DNA of 64,000 nt from Liriodendron chinense (taxonomy: Eukaryota; Streptophyta; Magnoliopsida; Magnoliales; Magnoliaceae): assembly GCA_003013855.2 (NCBI GenBank), contig PVNU02000773.1:1039001-1103000 (forward strand), written 5' to 3'. Of this stretch, positions 24,401 through 38,300 are shown piece by piece (position 1 is the stretch's first letter; the number at the start of each line of letters is the position of its first letter). The notes under the pieces are model-generated. The model was not told where the DNA came from. It ran no database searches and saw only the letters and a program-made list of their open reading frames with translations. The position numbers were made by a program, and so were the translations under genes.

Positions 24401-27400
24401 ACTACCACGGCCTATACCACCAATACAACTACCACCAGTCACCATGCCCGTGAAAGTCGCAGTTCATTATCATTTTAATAGAGCATCACAAGCACCTACA
24501 AATTACAAACTTCAATGCTACATATCTAGTCGACACTAGACAACACATGCCAAATCCCCGGATATCAATCAAGACACCCATGGCTACCCAAGCATGCACC
24601 AATTCAAACTACACTCACACTCCACAAATGAAAGTGCACACAGTCTATCACACCATGCTCATGACAAAAACTATAGATAATCAGAAAGAAGATCCCAAAT
24701 AGGCCTGCACAGCGGACGGACCTCACCAAATCCCTCATATCTCTCTCAAATGTTAACAAATCAAGCAATCCAAGTTCTAGACATTGCATTTTATCAACTG
24801 AGGCAGACCCATATGAAGAAACTCAAAAACCCCCAGAAAACCAAAATCTGAAAATTTTCTGAGTTTTTGCTATCTCTGTAAAAACATCACAATTTAATCA
24901 CCAGAAAAGTAAGGAAAAATTACTGACATTCCTCCAGTTCCATCCTCTACCAGATCCTGTGGTTTTTCCCCATTCATGGGGCCATTTGTCCATACATTGC
25001 TAATGTCAGCCATACAGACTGATGACATCAGCAGTGGGCACAACCAATGCAGCCTTCAGTCATGGCTGGAGAAGCTTTGTACCGATTAGAAAGAGTAATG
25101 AAGGAGAGATAGTAACTTGCATATTTATAAATTAAAAAGGAGCAGATGTAATACTCCTCATGAGTCATGACTACACTACCCCAATACCTCACAGGATATG
25201 GTATGAGCATGACTAGACATGACTACACTACACTATAGTAAGTTCTACTCAACAGCTTGCTTGTGTTATCTGCTTATTCTAAGAAACCCTTGGAAAAATC
25301 TTTATTTAGAAATTCATTTATAGTGCAAATTATTTACCTTTTTCGAGCCATTAAACCATATAAAATTCTATTTCGTTGGTTTCCATCGACTATTGGCTTA
25401 ATTTTCATCTCTTGTGGATTTAGTTTTCCTTGCTTGGATAATTTTTTCATCTCTTGGAATTTATAGAAGTAACATCAACACGACTATATCAAAAGCCCCC
25501 ATCTAGTAGAGTTAACTCCCGGGAAGAAGGGAAAATGGAGCTGATGGTGCGACCTTGCTTTCCTTGTTTCTATCGTGAGAGTGAGATGCCTGATCTTCAT
25601 ACAATATCTGAAGTGGTAGCGATTACCAACAATCATTGGAAGGTGGGAGATTTGGTTGATTGGTGGTTTGATGGATGCTTTTGGTCTGGAAGAGTGACAC
25701 ATCTATTGGGGAATGACAAAGTGCAGGTAAAATGTTGGAAGTTGATTCTTTTATCTGTGTTAGTTTTCTAATTTGCTGAGCTGGATCCAAGGATGCTTTC
25801 TTTTTGTGTTCTTCAGTTAATTGCTAAAGATAATAGCACGACTTATCAAGATATATGGCACCAATGGTTTTTAGGTCTTATACTTTATGCCAATCTGAAG
25901 TGTCCCAAAGGAGTCCTATGTGATGTGTCTATGTGTGTGTGTGGTGTATGTCTATATCACACAATGGCTTATGGTACATATGAGATTACGTGGCTTAGAT
26001 CCCTTCTTCAGAACATGGGCGTTGGGTTTGCCACTCCTGTTTCATTGCATTGTGCAATTAGTGTTCAGAGTATCGGTATCGTTACATGTATCAATGACTT
26101 GGGTGGGTAAAGTATCATTTTTTGATGGACACATAGGGAGAAAAAGGTGGAATTTTTCAGTGGAACTTTATGAGATGTTAAAAAGACATGTTTATACATT
26201 TAGGACTCAAAAGTCAAAATATTACAACAAATAACTATACATAATTGGTTTCCATTTTATAGGGACCTAAATGATGTGTTGTTGGACCAAAGCGGTGCAA
26301 TTATATCCAAAATGCATATCATTCAAATATCAATCAATGCAACTTATACAAGTGATAAAACACAAACGATACATCCAAAAACTAAAGGGAAAAAAAACCT
26401 TTGCCTCTATATGTACGTACATCCATCCATCCATCCATCCTCCATAAGTAAATACATACATACATAAATGCATGCATGTGTACCTACATACGTACGTAAA
26501 TACATAATTCATGAGACAACTTATTATTTTAAAACAAATAGATTTTTTTCATATATATTTTAATTATTAAATATTTTTTTGAAAGATAATTATTAAATAA
26601 TTTAAAACATTATTTTCAAAAAAGAAACTTTGTGGCCAAACAATAGACTGCCCAACACTTGTGAATATATAAAATTTCCACATTAATCGTCATGCATCAA
26701 CATATATTTTTGAAATAAATACATGCATTATCTTTCAAGAAAATAAATACTTGTTTTATATATTTTTTAATTTTTAAATAATTGAAAAAATAATTTTGTT
26801 GGAAAGAAGGAAAACTTCTTGCCAATTGATAGATCGACCGCCACCCATGAATATATCAATCTTTCATACTTGTAATCTCATTTTAAGGGGTGAAAATGGA
26901 GAAGATTAGGATTTCCTCGATTTCATCCATGTTCCACCACTCAAAATTTGTTTTTTCGGCTCAAATTCGTGTTAATGTATGAGAATCATAGATAAATGTA
27001 AGTGCAATCCATGCTATCATGTCTAAAAAATAGCAATTCTCTCATATTTTTCTCACCTTAGAGGTCTTGCCCATTTTTGTTCTCGAGTTGGGGGCTTGAA
27101 GGTGATTAGATGCTATCCTAGTCTTAGCCATAAAAAATGTCACCCATGGATCATTCGCTGCCACCACCTCCTACATTTGTCATTGCCATCTTCAAATCTG
27201 ATGACAGATCCAACACCCATATTGATCATCCAATCTTTGCGGCGGGTCATTAGATCCATTCTTCTTAACAAAGCCCGTCTCTGATTGCACGACGCAAACA
27301 TCTATATGTGTCGAGACCTTCGTCTCCACAACTATGCCTCTGTCAACGTTGGTGCTACAATCTGCTAACTTTCACTTCCATTCCAATAAGAATCCGCACT

Positions 27401-29247
27401 CTCTATAAGGATTCGTTAAAAACACCTCTCCATCCTTGAAGAAAAGGAGTTATGATGCCAGTCATTTGGTGCATTGTGAGTAAACTAAGCGGTGTTTGCA
27501 TGCCCGCTCCCGCTGTCACATTCGTCTGCCATCTCAGCCGCTCAAGTGCTTGGTTTGCTCTCTACCATGCCGGGCCTTTTCTAGCCAAACTTGTTATTGT
27601 GCCATGCTTTCTGACAGGACCCGTTACTATGCCAACCCTATGACCAAAACCATTCTCTTATGCACCTCTAATTAGGATTAGTGCTATTACCAATTTACTA
27701 TTGACAATTTCTAGAGCCTTTGAAAGAGCAATGGTTGAACCATGGTTACCTGGAGCGTAGGTTGTTTTGGCACGTGATACGAGAAGGGGCACATAGTACA
27801 CTACTCCCTCCAATACGTGGGATGCTAGGGAGGTTCATGTTCATCACGCCAATACATACGCATGTATGCAAATATGTTTTTATATACAAACCCATATTGC
27901 AATTTATGTATGAAATGATGGATGTTATTATTATAGGCCTTGCATGCTTAGTGTTAAATAAAACAAAATAAGTATAAATCTCTACATTGCAGATATAATT
28001 TGGCAATAACTAAATCAATAATAAGAATGTAGAGCCATAATTTTACGTCGCTAAAATTAGCGATTTGGATCACCAATGACCCATAATCCGGATCTCTCAA
28101 TTCAAAAGGTGGGGGTTTTGTGTTTTAGGTAACATCGGGTTGAACTTGCAACCATTAAAATGATGTAATTGGAAGAGTAATGGTTGAAATCCTAGCCACT
28201 AGAAGTGCTACTAGATCATTTGTTAGTCATTGGAATCAGTGGTTTATATCTCAGAAGTCATCGAAAGTGCAATACACATATATTCAGATGTCTTGTGGTG
28301 CACCAGGTACTTGGAGATAATAGTTTCAACCTTGCCTACTCACCTCATGCTACTCACCACCAGTGTTTTTAGGTATCGACGATATTGGCCGATATATCCC
28401 ACGATATATCTTGTATCCCACCTGTGCGATGCAATACGAAATGCACAAGTAGTGAGATATATCCCACATGTTCGATCCGTTGAGCATTTTCGATTTTTTA
28501 TACTTTTTTTTTTCTATAAATCATGTTAAATCAGTGTCAAATTGTTACAAATCCATGATTTTTCATGTTTTGGATGAAAAATCATGGATTGAGAGCTTCA
28601 ATTTCGAGATTTGGAGGAGATGGGGCCGAGTTGCGGAAAATTGAAAAAAATAAAAAAATTCAATTTTTTGCAAATCGGTTGCAATCTTTGTGTCACATAA
28701 AATCAAACATGTATGTAACCTGATTTAATGATTCTTCTTTTGCTTATGAATGTATCGCTTGTGTTTCCACACATCTTCTTACATTTATAAATTATATGAA
28801 TAGACTTTGAATACACTTGCATTAATTCAGTTAGACAATGCATAGATTAGGACCCCATACAAAGAAAACCTATTATGTGAGCTTGTTTTTTTGTAATGTT
28901 TTATTGATGTCTTTTTTAACAATCATTGAAGTTTCATTAAAAAATTTGACCAATTTCCCAAGGTTTCCCCATGTTTCCAACAATAGTGATACATTACGCG
29001 ATACAACCGATATATCCCATGCGATAATCGATACGTATCCGTATCCCAAGGGTGCAATACGTAATGCAATACCAATTTTCAAACACTGCTCACCACTACC
29101 CAGATTTTATTGTTGGGGAAAATTATTTTTTTGCTAAATAAATATTCTTCATGCCTTTCAAATTTAAGCTACTTTTTAGAGCACATTGAGTTTGATAAGG
29201 GGTGTTATAATAGAGGATATCTGTATACATTTGAACATGCCACAGAT

Positions 29248-29301
<54 letters not shown>

Positions 29302-32300
29302 TTACTACCGGTCTCTTGCCCCTTCTATTATTCTTGTCATTCTTAATGGAATAGAAACACAACAATTCTCCAAATGTAGTCCCTAATTCTAACACTCCTA
29401 ACCTCGATATTTCATTTCAAACACCTCAAGAGTAGTCAAAATTACCGTTGGAAGCAATCCCCTAAAAAGTTCACATAAGGCTCTCTTTTTTTGTGATTTT
29501 TTATTATTATTTTGTCCTGATTTTATAGGTATTTACATGGATTGTGTCAATATCGACAATAATATCAATATCATCACAAACATTGTGCATCTGTAACAAA
29601 GAGTGCGAACCGATATCTCGAATATTTGAAATATTATTGAATTATTGGTGATATTATTGATAATATCATCAATATGGTGTAAATTTAGTTTTACACTTGG
29701 TGTTTGTATCACTTACCCAGCGATACAAAAAATATCACCAACATTATCAATAATATCGGTGATACTAGGAACGTTAGTGATAATCAAGTAGGTATTCATA
29801 TTATGTCTAATCCTGTTTTTCACAAAAGGACAAAGCACATTGAAGATTGTCTTTTAGGATATGTTTTTGGTTTCCATGGTTCTCAAGGCCAACATGATGC
29901 AAACCTTTTGTTATAGATGCAAACCTTTTGTTTTTACCCATTTAAATTGCAAGTAGGGTAATGCAAACTTTCTAAGCTTTTTCCGAGTGGTTAGCGATGA
30001 ATGAGCAAGAAGATAATAAGCAAGAAGACAATTAGAACGAGCAGGAAGAAAGCCATCACGCACGGGAGGTAGTATCTGGAGATAATCAGGCCGATAATGA
30101 GCGAATAGCAGGGAAGGGTGGTAATGACAAACATAAAGGGAAGTTTAGGGGAGAGAGAGGAGGTGTGGAAAACCGTAGTCGGCAAGAGAAAGGGAGGGGA
30201 CCAAGGATCAGTCTGCAATGGAGGTGTTGCGGCTTATCTGACGCTTTTTGTGCAGGGATTTCCAGAAGGGTGGTTACTGGTAAACTTCTCTAAGGTTTTT
30301 GGGAGGGCAGGGGTTGTAATGGATGTGGTTCTTCTTAGAAGTAAGGGATCTTCGGGGTCGCGGGGGTTTGCCTTTGTGCAAATGAGCACGGAAGAGGAGT
30401 TGAGCCGAGCTGCGGAAATGCTCCATGGTGAGAGCTCCGGGGCTTGAAACTGAGGATTCAGAGAGCTCGCTTTGGCCCTGAGATGAAGCATAAGGAAACG
30501 TCCCGCCCCTATCCGAGTTATCCTAGAGCAAGAGTCAGGGAGCAAGTAATTGAGCCCCTTGGCGGAAAGATGGTGACAACTTTCAAGGATGCGGTGATGG
30601 GTAATGGTGGTTGCTAGGCAGCCGTGTGCGGAATCAGATTTCAACGGCACATCACTTGCGCAGAGCTCTATGAAATGGGTAGAGACAGTTCTCCTTGAAG
30701 GGGAGAGAGTGTTGAAGATTTCAGAGGAAGCGGTAGCTCAGAGATGGGGAGATCTACAGACATCAGTTGTAGCTTCGACCAAGGAGGAAGCAACAATTTC
30801 GCAGGTGAGGGAATGGTTAGATGCTTGCTGCAGACTAAAACCAGGGATGTATAACATCAGGCCGATCTACTACAATCAACCGTGGATTCAACTAAGTCCG
30901 GGCGCCAATGCGGATCTCCTTCTGATAGCAGGGGCGATTCATAGAGACAAACCAATTCTTCAGAGACAATCTTGGAAGGAATTTTCCGCCTTTGGAAGTG
31001 AAGACGTGTGGATTTTGATTTGGGCGATTTCGTTGGATATCTGGTTCGATGAGTTTATCATTGTAGTTGCGACATGCCTGGGTAGCATCATCGAAATAGA
31101 TCCACTAACGAAGCTTGGCGAGGAAGTCAGTGTCATTAGGGTCTGTGTTCGGCGTAAGAAGGAAGAGGTGATGTCGGCCTTTGTGTCGATCGTTGTTGGG
31201 GATAGAAGGTTTTGCTTACTAGTTCAGCGGGAGGTGGAAGGCTGCGAGGTCCCAAGGTAGGGGGATTTGTGGAGAGGATCAGAGAGGGTTTCCAGCGAGT
31301 GGCAGCCATTATCGTCAGCCCTTTGCGTCTGAAGGTCTACAGCGCAGTTGCACCGTAATAGCACTGGAATTGGGGAAGGACACTTGGCAGCTTGCTGGTG
31401 GAGCAGATGAGGTCGGTGGGATAAGCGGGTCTCACATCTCGACAAGTTGCGTTGGTGTTCCTGCGGGACTATCGTCTGTAGTTACACCTCATCCGAGTCT
31501 TCCTGAGTCTATAGGTTCAGATCCCGTGCCATTCTCGACTCCCGAGTCGGTGCTTGAGTTCCACGTCGCAGGGTGGGGTGATGTTTCACAACACATGCTT
31601 GGTGGAAGTGCAGTCTGGCCCCGAACCTGGGTTCGAGGCTCTTCAAAATCGAGATATAGTCAACCTCCCTGCAACACGTGGGAGTGAGTCTACTCTCTAG
31701 GGCAAGCTCGCAACTTTTGTAGCACGTGAGCAATGTTTGAAATATCGGTATTGTGTTACGTATCGCCTCCTTGGGATACAGATACATATCGATTATTACA
31801 CAAGATATATCGTTTGTATTGCACTTCTTGGGAAACATGGGGAAACGTTGGGAAAATGGTTGAATTTTTCAATGAAACTTCATGGATTGTTAAGAAAGAC
31901 CTTGACACACTCTTTTAAATCATAACATCTAATAAAAAAGGTGCACATAATAGGTTTTGTTTGTATAGGGTCCTAAGCTATGCATTGTCTGACTGAACTA
32001 ATGCAACTATATTCAAATTGAATGCATAACATTTAGGGTGTATGTGATGATCATTTCATTAAACACTCCTAACTACTTCGAAATTAGTCTTAATTGACAG
32101 TTGATGGGAAATTTTGAAAAAAATAATATTTTAATAATTTTAATTAAAAATGATTTCAATTTTCTGAAAATTGACAAGGACTTAACAAATCAGTAGATTG
32201 GCCCTCATACATGCTTAATTTCATGTTTGGAGTGCAACATTGCAAGCAATTTGGGAGAAATTGGGGGAATTTCGAATTTTCCCCAAATCAGACTTAGGGC

Positions 32301-35300
32301 GGTCAATGGATCGGATTTGGAGCGGATCAGAGCTTATCTGAATCCGATCCAAAATCCGACGGATCTCTAAACATTTGATCCGAAATCCGATTCGATAGAG
32401 ATTCGGCTGATCCGACCCGATCCGAATTCATGTGGATATCATATGGGTTATGCTTATCCTACTTCTCTTTTTGCAGAGAAGATGCAGCCACGGTCGACCG
32501 TAGGCGATGTGAAGTGGGTGACGACAGACGACAGTGCTTGATGCTTAAGGGGTCAGGAGCAACAGGACAGAGATTGGTCAGGGATTGAACAACGTCTCAG
32601 CTTCTCTCAACGAAAGGGGCATTTTTGTTGAGCAGACTGCTTGGGCTAAAGATGTGTTGGAAAGGGTAGGAGTGCAAGCAATCCTTTCTTTTAGCGCGAA
32701 GACATCGAGGAATTTTACCACTTTGTGCAGGGGAGGGCCATGCAGCAGCTTCATGGGCTGTAAGAGTTGGGATCGAAGCGATCTCCTAGAGGCATGAGGG
32801 ATAAGTTTGGAGTGTTCCATTAACTATGATGCGTCGACCATGGTCAGTGGGAGTAAGAGGACAAGATCGAGGAAGGCCAGTGATCAATTATTGTTCTCTC
32901 TTAGAATGTGAGGGGGCTAGGGAGCAACAATAAGAGGGCTCAGGTGAAGAAGGTTTGCAAGGAGGCCAAAGCTGACATAATTACGTTACAAGAAACAAAG
33001 CTGCAATCGATTTCCCCAGGTATGTAGGCTTCGATTTGGAACGTCTCTCTGTTCAATTTGATGTCTCTGGATGCTATTAGTTCTGCTAGGGGGATTATTA
33101 TTGGTCGGAAGTCTAGCAGATGGTGTAAGGTTGATTTCTTTTTGGGTTATTTTTCTTTATATGTTCTACTACGGGATCTATCATCAAGTTTTCAATGGGT
33201 TCTCACTTCGGTCTATGGTCCATGTGTGAAGAATCTGAGAGGGCAGTTTTGGGAGGAGCTCGACTTCGTTAGGCAGAAATGGGGGTATCCATGGTGTTTG
33301 GGCGAGGATTTTAATGTGGTGCATTTCTCCCACGAGAAGTCCAAAGGAGGTTGCATCACGAGTAGCATGCCGAGTTTCTCCGATTGGGTGAATCGGCAAC
33401 GGCTGGTTGATTTGCCGATGGAAACAACCAAATTTACCTAGTCTAATGGCCAGACAAGCACGATCTTGTCTAGATTGGATAGATTCTTGGCCCCTAATTG
33501 GATTGACAAATTTCCATTTCCTATTCAACAAGGTCTACTGAGAGTCGTGTCCGATCACCGATTGATTGTCCTTCAAGTCTCGGATGTCAACTGGGGGCCC
33601 CATCCATTTTGGTTTGAAGCGGCGTGGTTAGAGATTGAAGGTTTTGATCAGCTAGTTGCTGATTGGTGTGGATCCTTTCAGGTTGAGGGTTTTGTGGGGT
33701 TCAAGATGTGCAGAAAGCTCAAGCTCCTAAAAGAGCAATTGAAATTGTGGAAAAAGGAAGTCCTGGGTGCACATGAGGTGGAATTTGAGAAGATGGCTAA
33801 CCTAATTCATGCGTGCGACCTCTTAGAAGAAAATGGCTCCCTATCTGAATCTGAATTGGCAATGAGAAAAGATCTGTCTCTGAAGTATGCGCAAAAGGCT
33901 AAGGAAGAGAGATAAAACTGGCGCCAGAGATCTAGGGCGGTTTGGCTCAAAGAGGGTGATAAAAGTACAAGGTTTTTTTACGATTTTGCTAGGGCGAGGG
34001 CGAGGGGGAACAAAATTGGAAGTCTTCTTATAGATGGGGTTCCTTCAACGAACAAAGATGAGATATCGGAAGCGATTACTTCTTATTATATGAATCTTCT
34101 TTCAGCAAATAAGTGGGGGAGGCCGAAGTCGGACAATATTTGTTTTAACCAGATGACGCATGAAGGTATCCCAAAATGGTTACGTATCAGCTGATACGTA
34201 ACGGAAACGGTCATAACCGTTATGCATTACGGGGTCGAAACGGCCGTAACGGTCCTGTAATAATCCTGTAACAGTTTTTTTCAGAAAATAAAAAAGGGCC
34301 GTACCGTAACGGTAACGGTGTTGGCCGTTATGGCCACCGTTACCGTTATGGAACACCTTGGCATGAAGAGGCTTCATTCCTTGAAAGACCAATTGAGGAG
34401 GAGGTTCAAGCAGTGTTAAAGTTGATGGGAGGAGAGAAAGCGCCAGGTTTGGATGGTTTTCCAATATTGTTCTTTCAGGGATTTTGGCACGTAGTTGGGA
34501 AATATATAATGGATTTTTTTCTCAGAGTTTGTAAAGTAGGGCCGTTTATATCTTCAACCATGGGGGCTTCCTTTATTGTGTTGTTTCCGAAAGTGGAAGG
34601 AGCAGAGCAGCTGAAAGACTTCAGGTTGATTAGTCTGATTGGAGCGTTGTACAAGATTCTCGTTATGATCTTGGCCTCTAGATTTAAGGGCATCCTTACG
34701 AAGGTTATATCGGAGAATCAAGGAGCCTTTATAGCTAGGCGTTAGATTCTGGACAATGCTTTGATTGCGCACAAGTGCATAGATACAAGATATAAAGGGA
34801 AGGAAAGCGAGCTAGTGTGCAAGTTAGATTTCGAAAAAACCTACAATCATGTAGATTGGGATTTCTTGGACTACATGCTTGGTAAATTGGGTTGTGGTGA
34901 GATTTGGAGGGGTTGGATCAAGGCTTGTGTCCAATCTCCCTCCTTTTCCATTCTCATCAATGGGTCCCCTAAAAGATTTATTTTTCATTTTTTTGAAAGA
35001 TAAGAACCTTTCTTAGAAACTAAAAGAAACGAGGGGTCGGGGGGGCAAGACCCCTCGAGAATTACAACCTAGCCTAAAAAAAAGCAAACTACGGAGCCCA
35101 ATCCCTGAATAACGCCAGCGTTTTAAAGAGAATAACCCCCAAAGACAGATTGACTCCTGAAAACCTTGTTGTTACGCTCTGCCCAAATCGCCCACAAAAC
35201 AACCAGAAGAACACTACGCCACTTCTTTTTGCCTAGCAAGCCTCCTTCATCAGCATGCCAAGAGCAGAATAGCTACTCCGGAGGCTATTTTAAGTCCTCT

Positions 35301-38300
35301 AAAGGCTTGAGGCAGGGAGATCCTTTGTCGCTGTACTTGTTTATGGTGGTTGGGGAAGCGCTTAGCGCGATGCTTCATAGAGGAGTTGACTTTGGAATGT
35401 TTCAAGGCTTCTAAGTTGCTAGGAATGGTCCTCAGGTTTCTCACCTGCAATATGCAGATGACACGCTTTTGTTTTGTGAGGTAGAGCCGAGCGTAGTTGA
35501 TAATATCTGGAAGTTGTCAGTTTGTTTCGAGGCAGTGTCAAGGTTGAAGATTAATGTTGCAAAGTCGGAGCTTCTCGATATTCACGTGGGGAAAGAAGAT
35601 TTGCAGCGGTTTGCAAATATTTTTGGGTACAAAATTGTCTCCTTTTCCACCACGTATCTTGGCTTGCCTTTGTGCTTGGGCAAGCACTCGATTCATCTTT
35701 GGTATAGGGTCTTTGAAAGGATTGATAGAAAGCTGGCTGGTTGGAAAGGTAGGAGTATGTCTTTGGGCGGTCGGCTGATTCCTATCAAGACGGGCTTCTC
35801 GAACATGCCTATTTATTTCTTTTCTCTATTTCGATGTCCTAAGTCAGGGCTTGGGAGGCTAGAAAGGTTAAGGAGGAATATCTTCTGGAGAGGCGCAAAT
35901 GAGGAGAGGAAGTTTCATCTTCTCAAGTGGGACGAGGTGTGCAAGCCGGTTAGGGAAGGTAGGGCAGGCATTAAACCTTTAGGGGAGATGAATATTGCTT
36001 TATTGGGGAAATGAGAAGGGAAGTTGTGGAGGGAAATGGTGGCCAATAAATATGGAACTCAAGAAGGCAATTGGTTCGTGAAATCGTCTTCCTTGTATCG
36101 AGCATCAGCCATTTGGAAAGCGATGGTGACTACGGAGCATTTTGTTCGTAGAGGCATTTCCTTCTCAGTTGGCAATGGTCGCCATATTCGTTTCTGGATT
36201 GATACTTGGTATGGCAATCAAGCATTAAAGGCCAGGTTCCCTAGCCTTGCTCGTTAGGCACCCGACCGTTTCATCGCTGTAGCGGATTGTTGCTCAACCT
36301 CGAGAGACTTAGTAGTGTGGACTCTGCCTTGTCGTAGGAACTTGTTAGATTCAGAAATTAAGGATTATGTTCAACTTTTGCAGGTCTTGAGTTTTGTCAA
36401 GGTTGAGGCTCAAGAGGACGATACTATGGTGTGGGACAGAAGTGCGTCCGGGAAGTTCATAGTTAGATCTTTGTATCGTATAGTCTCGGATCCTACCCAC
36501 GTCTTCCCCCTCCATCCTTTTCATCAGTGGTACTATGGGGCCCCTTCTCGAGTGGCAGTGTTCGTTTGGTTGGTGGGCCGCAAGAGAATTTTGACAATAG
36601 ATAATCTTTAGAAGAAAGCTATGATTCTTCCCAACATTTGCTTGATGTGTATGGTGAATGAGGAGACTATCGACCAGCTTTTCATCCGTTGTCCCCTCGC
36701 TGGCAAGGTGTGGAGCCATTTCTTATCTCTTTTTCCAGGTGGATTGGGCGATGCCAAAGTCGATTGATGATCTCCTCTGGGCGTGGTTGGGAGGAGGGGT
36801 GGGCAAATCAGGGAAAGCTGGATGGAGGCTTCTCATTATGGCGGTTTTCTGTCTATCTGGGGAGTGAGGAATGATTGTTGTTTCAAAAATATTTATCCTA
36901 GGGTGGAAGAGGCTATTAGAAGAGCCTCTAGTTTTTTAGAGTGTTGGGCTTGACTTGTCGGGTTTGGTGTTGTTCTTTGCTCCTTTTGCGAGTCTTTCTA
37001 ATAAAATTCTTTGTTACCTCTTAAAAAAAAAAAAAAAAAACATTGAAGTTGATTGTCACTTTGTATGTGAGAAGATTTCTTCCTGTCTACACTGTACTTC
37101 GTCTGTGTTGTTAAATGACCAAATAGCAGATATTCTTATGCAAGGCCATCACTTCCTATGTGAGAAGATTTCTTTCCATCAACTCTATACTTTGAATGTG
37201 TTGTCCAACAATCAGATAGCATATATTCTCATAAAGGCCATCTTTTTCTCATCTTTATGCGATTGTGTCCAAGCTAGAGATGTGTGTCATCTATGCTCTA
37301 GCTTGAGGGGGAGTGTAGGAGTGTGTGCGTACGCACTTTTATGTTATGTTTATTGTGTATTATGTTTTTGTTTCCTTTTCTTTCAATGGTCCTTCAAGTT
37401 ACTGTATCTTTATGTTTAAGGTTTCAAAATAAAGAGATTATAATGTGGGAGAGAATTGATTCTCTCATATCTTCTCTCCCAAAGCTCTTTTTTCTCCTCT
37501 TTCCATACACCATGAGTTTCTACATGGTGGAACCCCTCCCCCTCCTCAAGAAAAGAAGAAGAAGAAAAGTTGCCAACGCCAAATATATTAGGAGTTTATT
37601 GAAAATATTCTTGCTTGCATGAAGCATATCAAAATTTTACTACAATCTTGAATTTGTTGAGAATCTAGTTTTGGTAGGTATTATCTTTTGTTTTGTTTTG
37701 TTTTTTGCTTTTGTTTGTTTGATTTTTTTTTTTTCTCTCAAGCTTCTTGTAGGTGGTATCTTATTAGAAAATTTTGAGTAACTCGTCAGTATATTTTTAT
37801 CCACATGAATTTTCCTATGAGATCTCAACATAGTAGACCTTGATCATTTACCCTTGCTCTATTAAGACGTACATTGCTACGTTCTCACCTCCAACACCCC
37901 AATTCTTTTTCAATTTATTTTTATCATATCCTAAGTTGGAGGATTTTTGCTAAAGCTCTTATCCTAAAATTTGATTCATGCTAAGTAGAGACCACGTGCA
38001 AATGTGGGTGGAGGAGGTGCATAATACCTTCCTTCACTATAACTGATAACCATGGCCCTTGCTTGGTATCTGGAGAAAGCAAGACCAAATGAAGTTGTTC
38101 AATCAAATCTCTAATCCCTATCTTTGGGTTATTTGGCTCTATGGATTCTAGGCTATTGTAGGTTCCGAGATTTTTGGGTTAGTGGCGTCACTTTTCTTTT
38201 TGCCCAAATTTTGCTGGCGGGTTTGCTGATCTATTCCACAATGCCTTATTAATCTGCCTTTAGTTTTTACCTTTGTGTTATCCAATTGGCTAACTGACAT

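Larger units (their letters stand above)
21085..24480 (-). pseudogene. Copia polyprotein remnant hosting nested insertions
   Basis: Read from 24480 down: gag tail, protease with a changed active site (DSRV for the usual DSG motif, near 24070), the GAG-pre-integrase region (near 23780-23560), then directly reverse transcriptase with GVDFHETF, YVDDIVIV near 22390, and the RNase H start near 21350. The integrase core is absent. Stops and shifts are frequent. Insertions, each with a target duplication, are the hAT elements at 21670-22254 and 22774-23045 and the SINE at 23262-23408. Lies in Agenet intron 2, opposite in orientation to the gene. Confidence 0.8.
32895..36950 (+). pseudogene. L1 ORF2 (endonuclease - reverse transcriptase)
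   Basis: Order of domains: APE-type endonuclease from about 32905 (NVRGLGSNNKRAQVKKV, ADIITLQETKL, SVYGP, DFNVV, LSRLDRFL, SDHRLI near 33560); reverse transcriptase from about 34430 (KAPGLDGFPILFFQ, FRLISLIGALYKI, KLDFEKTYNHVDW, GLRQGDPLSLYLFMVV, QYADDTLLF near 35450); then a long connection (TYLGLPL, WKGRSMSLGGRL, FSVGNGRHIRFWIDTW) and a zinc-knuckle-like end (ICLMC, RCPLA). The YADD catalytic motif is kept. A conserved Trp codon near the endonuclease start is now TAG, and stops occur near 34743, 35413, 36012, 36256 and 36609. Insertions at 34166-34360 and 34985-35283 split it. Confidence 0.88.
29852..37040 (+). mobile_element. 7.2-kb L1-type LINE, near full length but dead
   Basis: Contains a 5' leader, ORF1, ORF2 (endonuclease, reverse transcriptase, Cys/His region), a 3' UTR with AATAAAATTC and an A-run at 37022-37040. 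It sits between two halves of one Copia RNase H frame; CATTGAAG-ATTGTC (29838-29851) and CATTGAAGTTGATTGTC (37041-37057) form the target duplication, the left copy lacking three bases. Stops and frameshifts, two hAT insertions and an inverted L1 tail make it inactive. Located in Agenet intron 3 in the same orientation as the gene. Confidence 0.9.

Noticed and set aside
29123..29395. Frames with poly-Thr-His or poly-Cys-Val runs
   Set aside because: They are translations of the (GT)n microsatellite on either strand.
30604..31260. 218-residue frame as a host gene
   Set aside because: It lies between the RRM part of L1 ORF1 and ORF2 inside the bounds of the L1, so it is ORF1 sequence.
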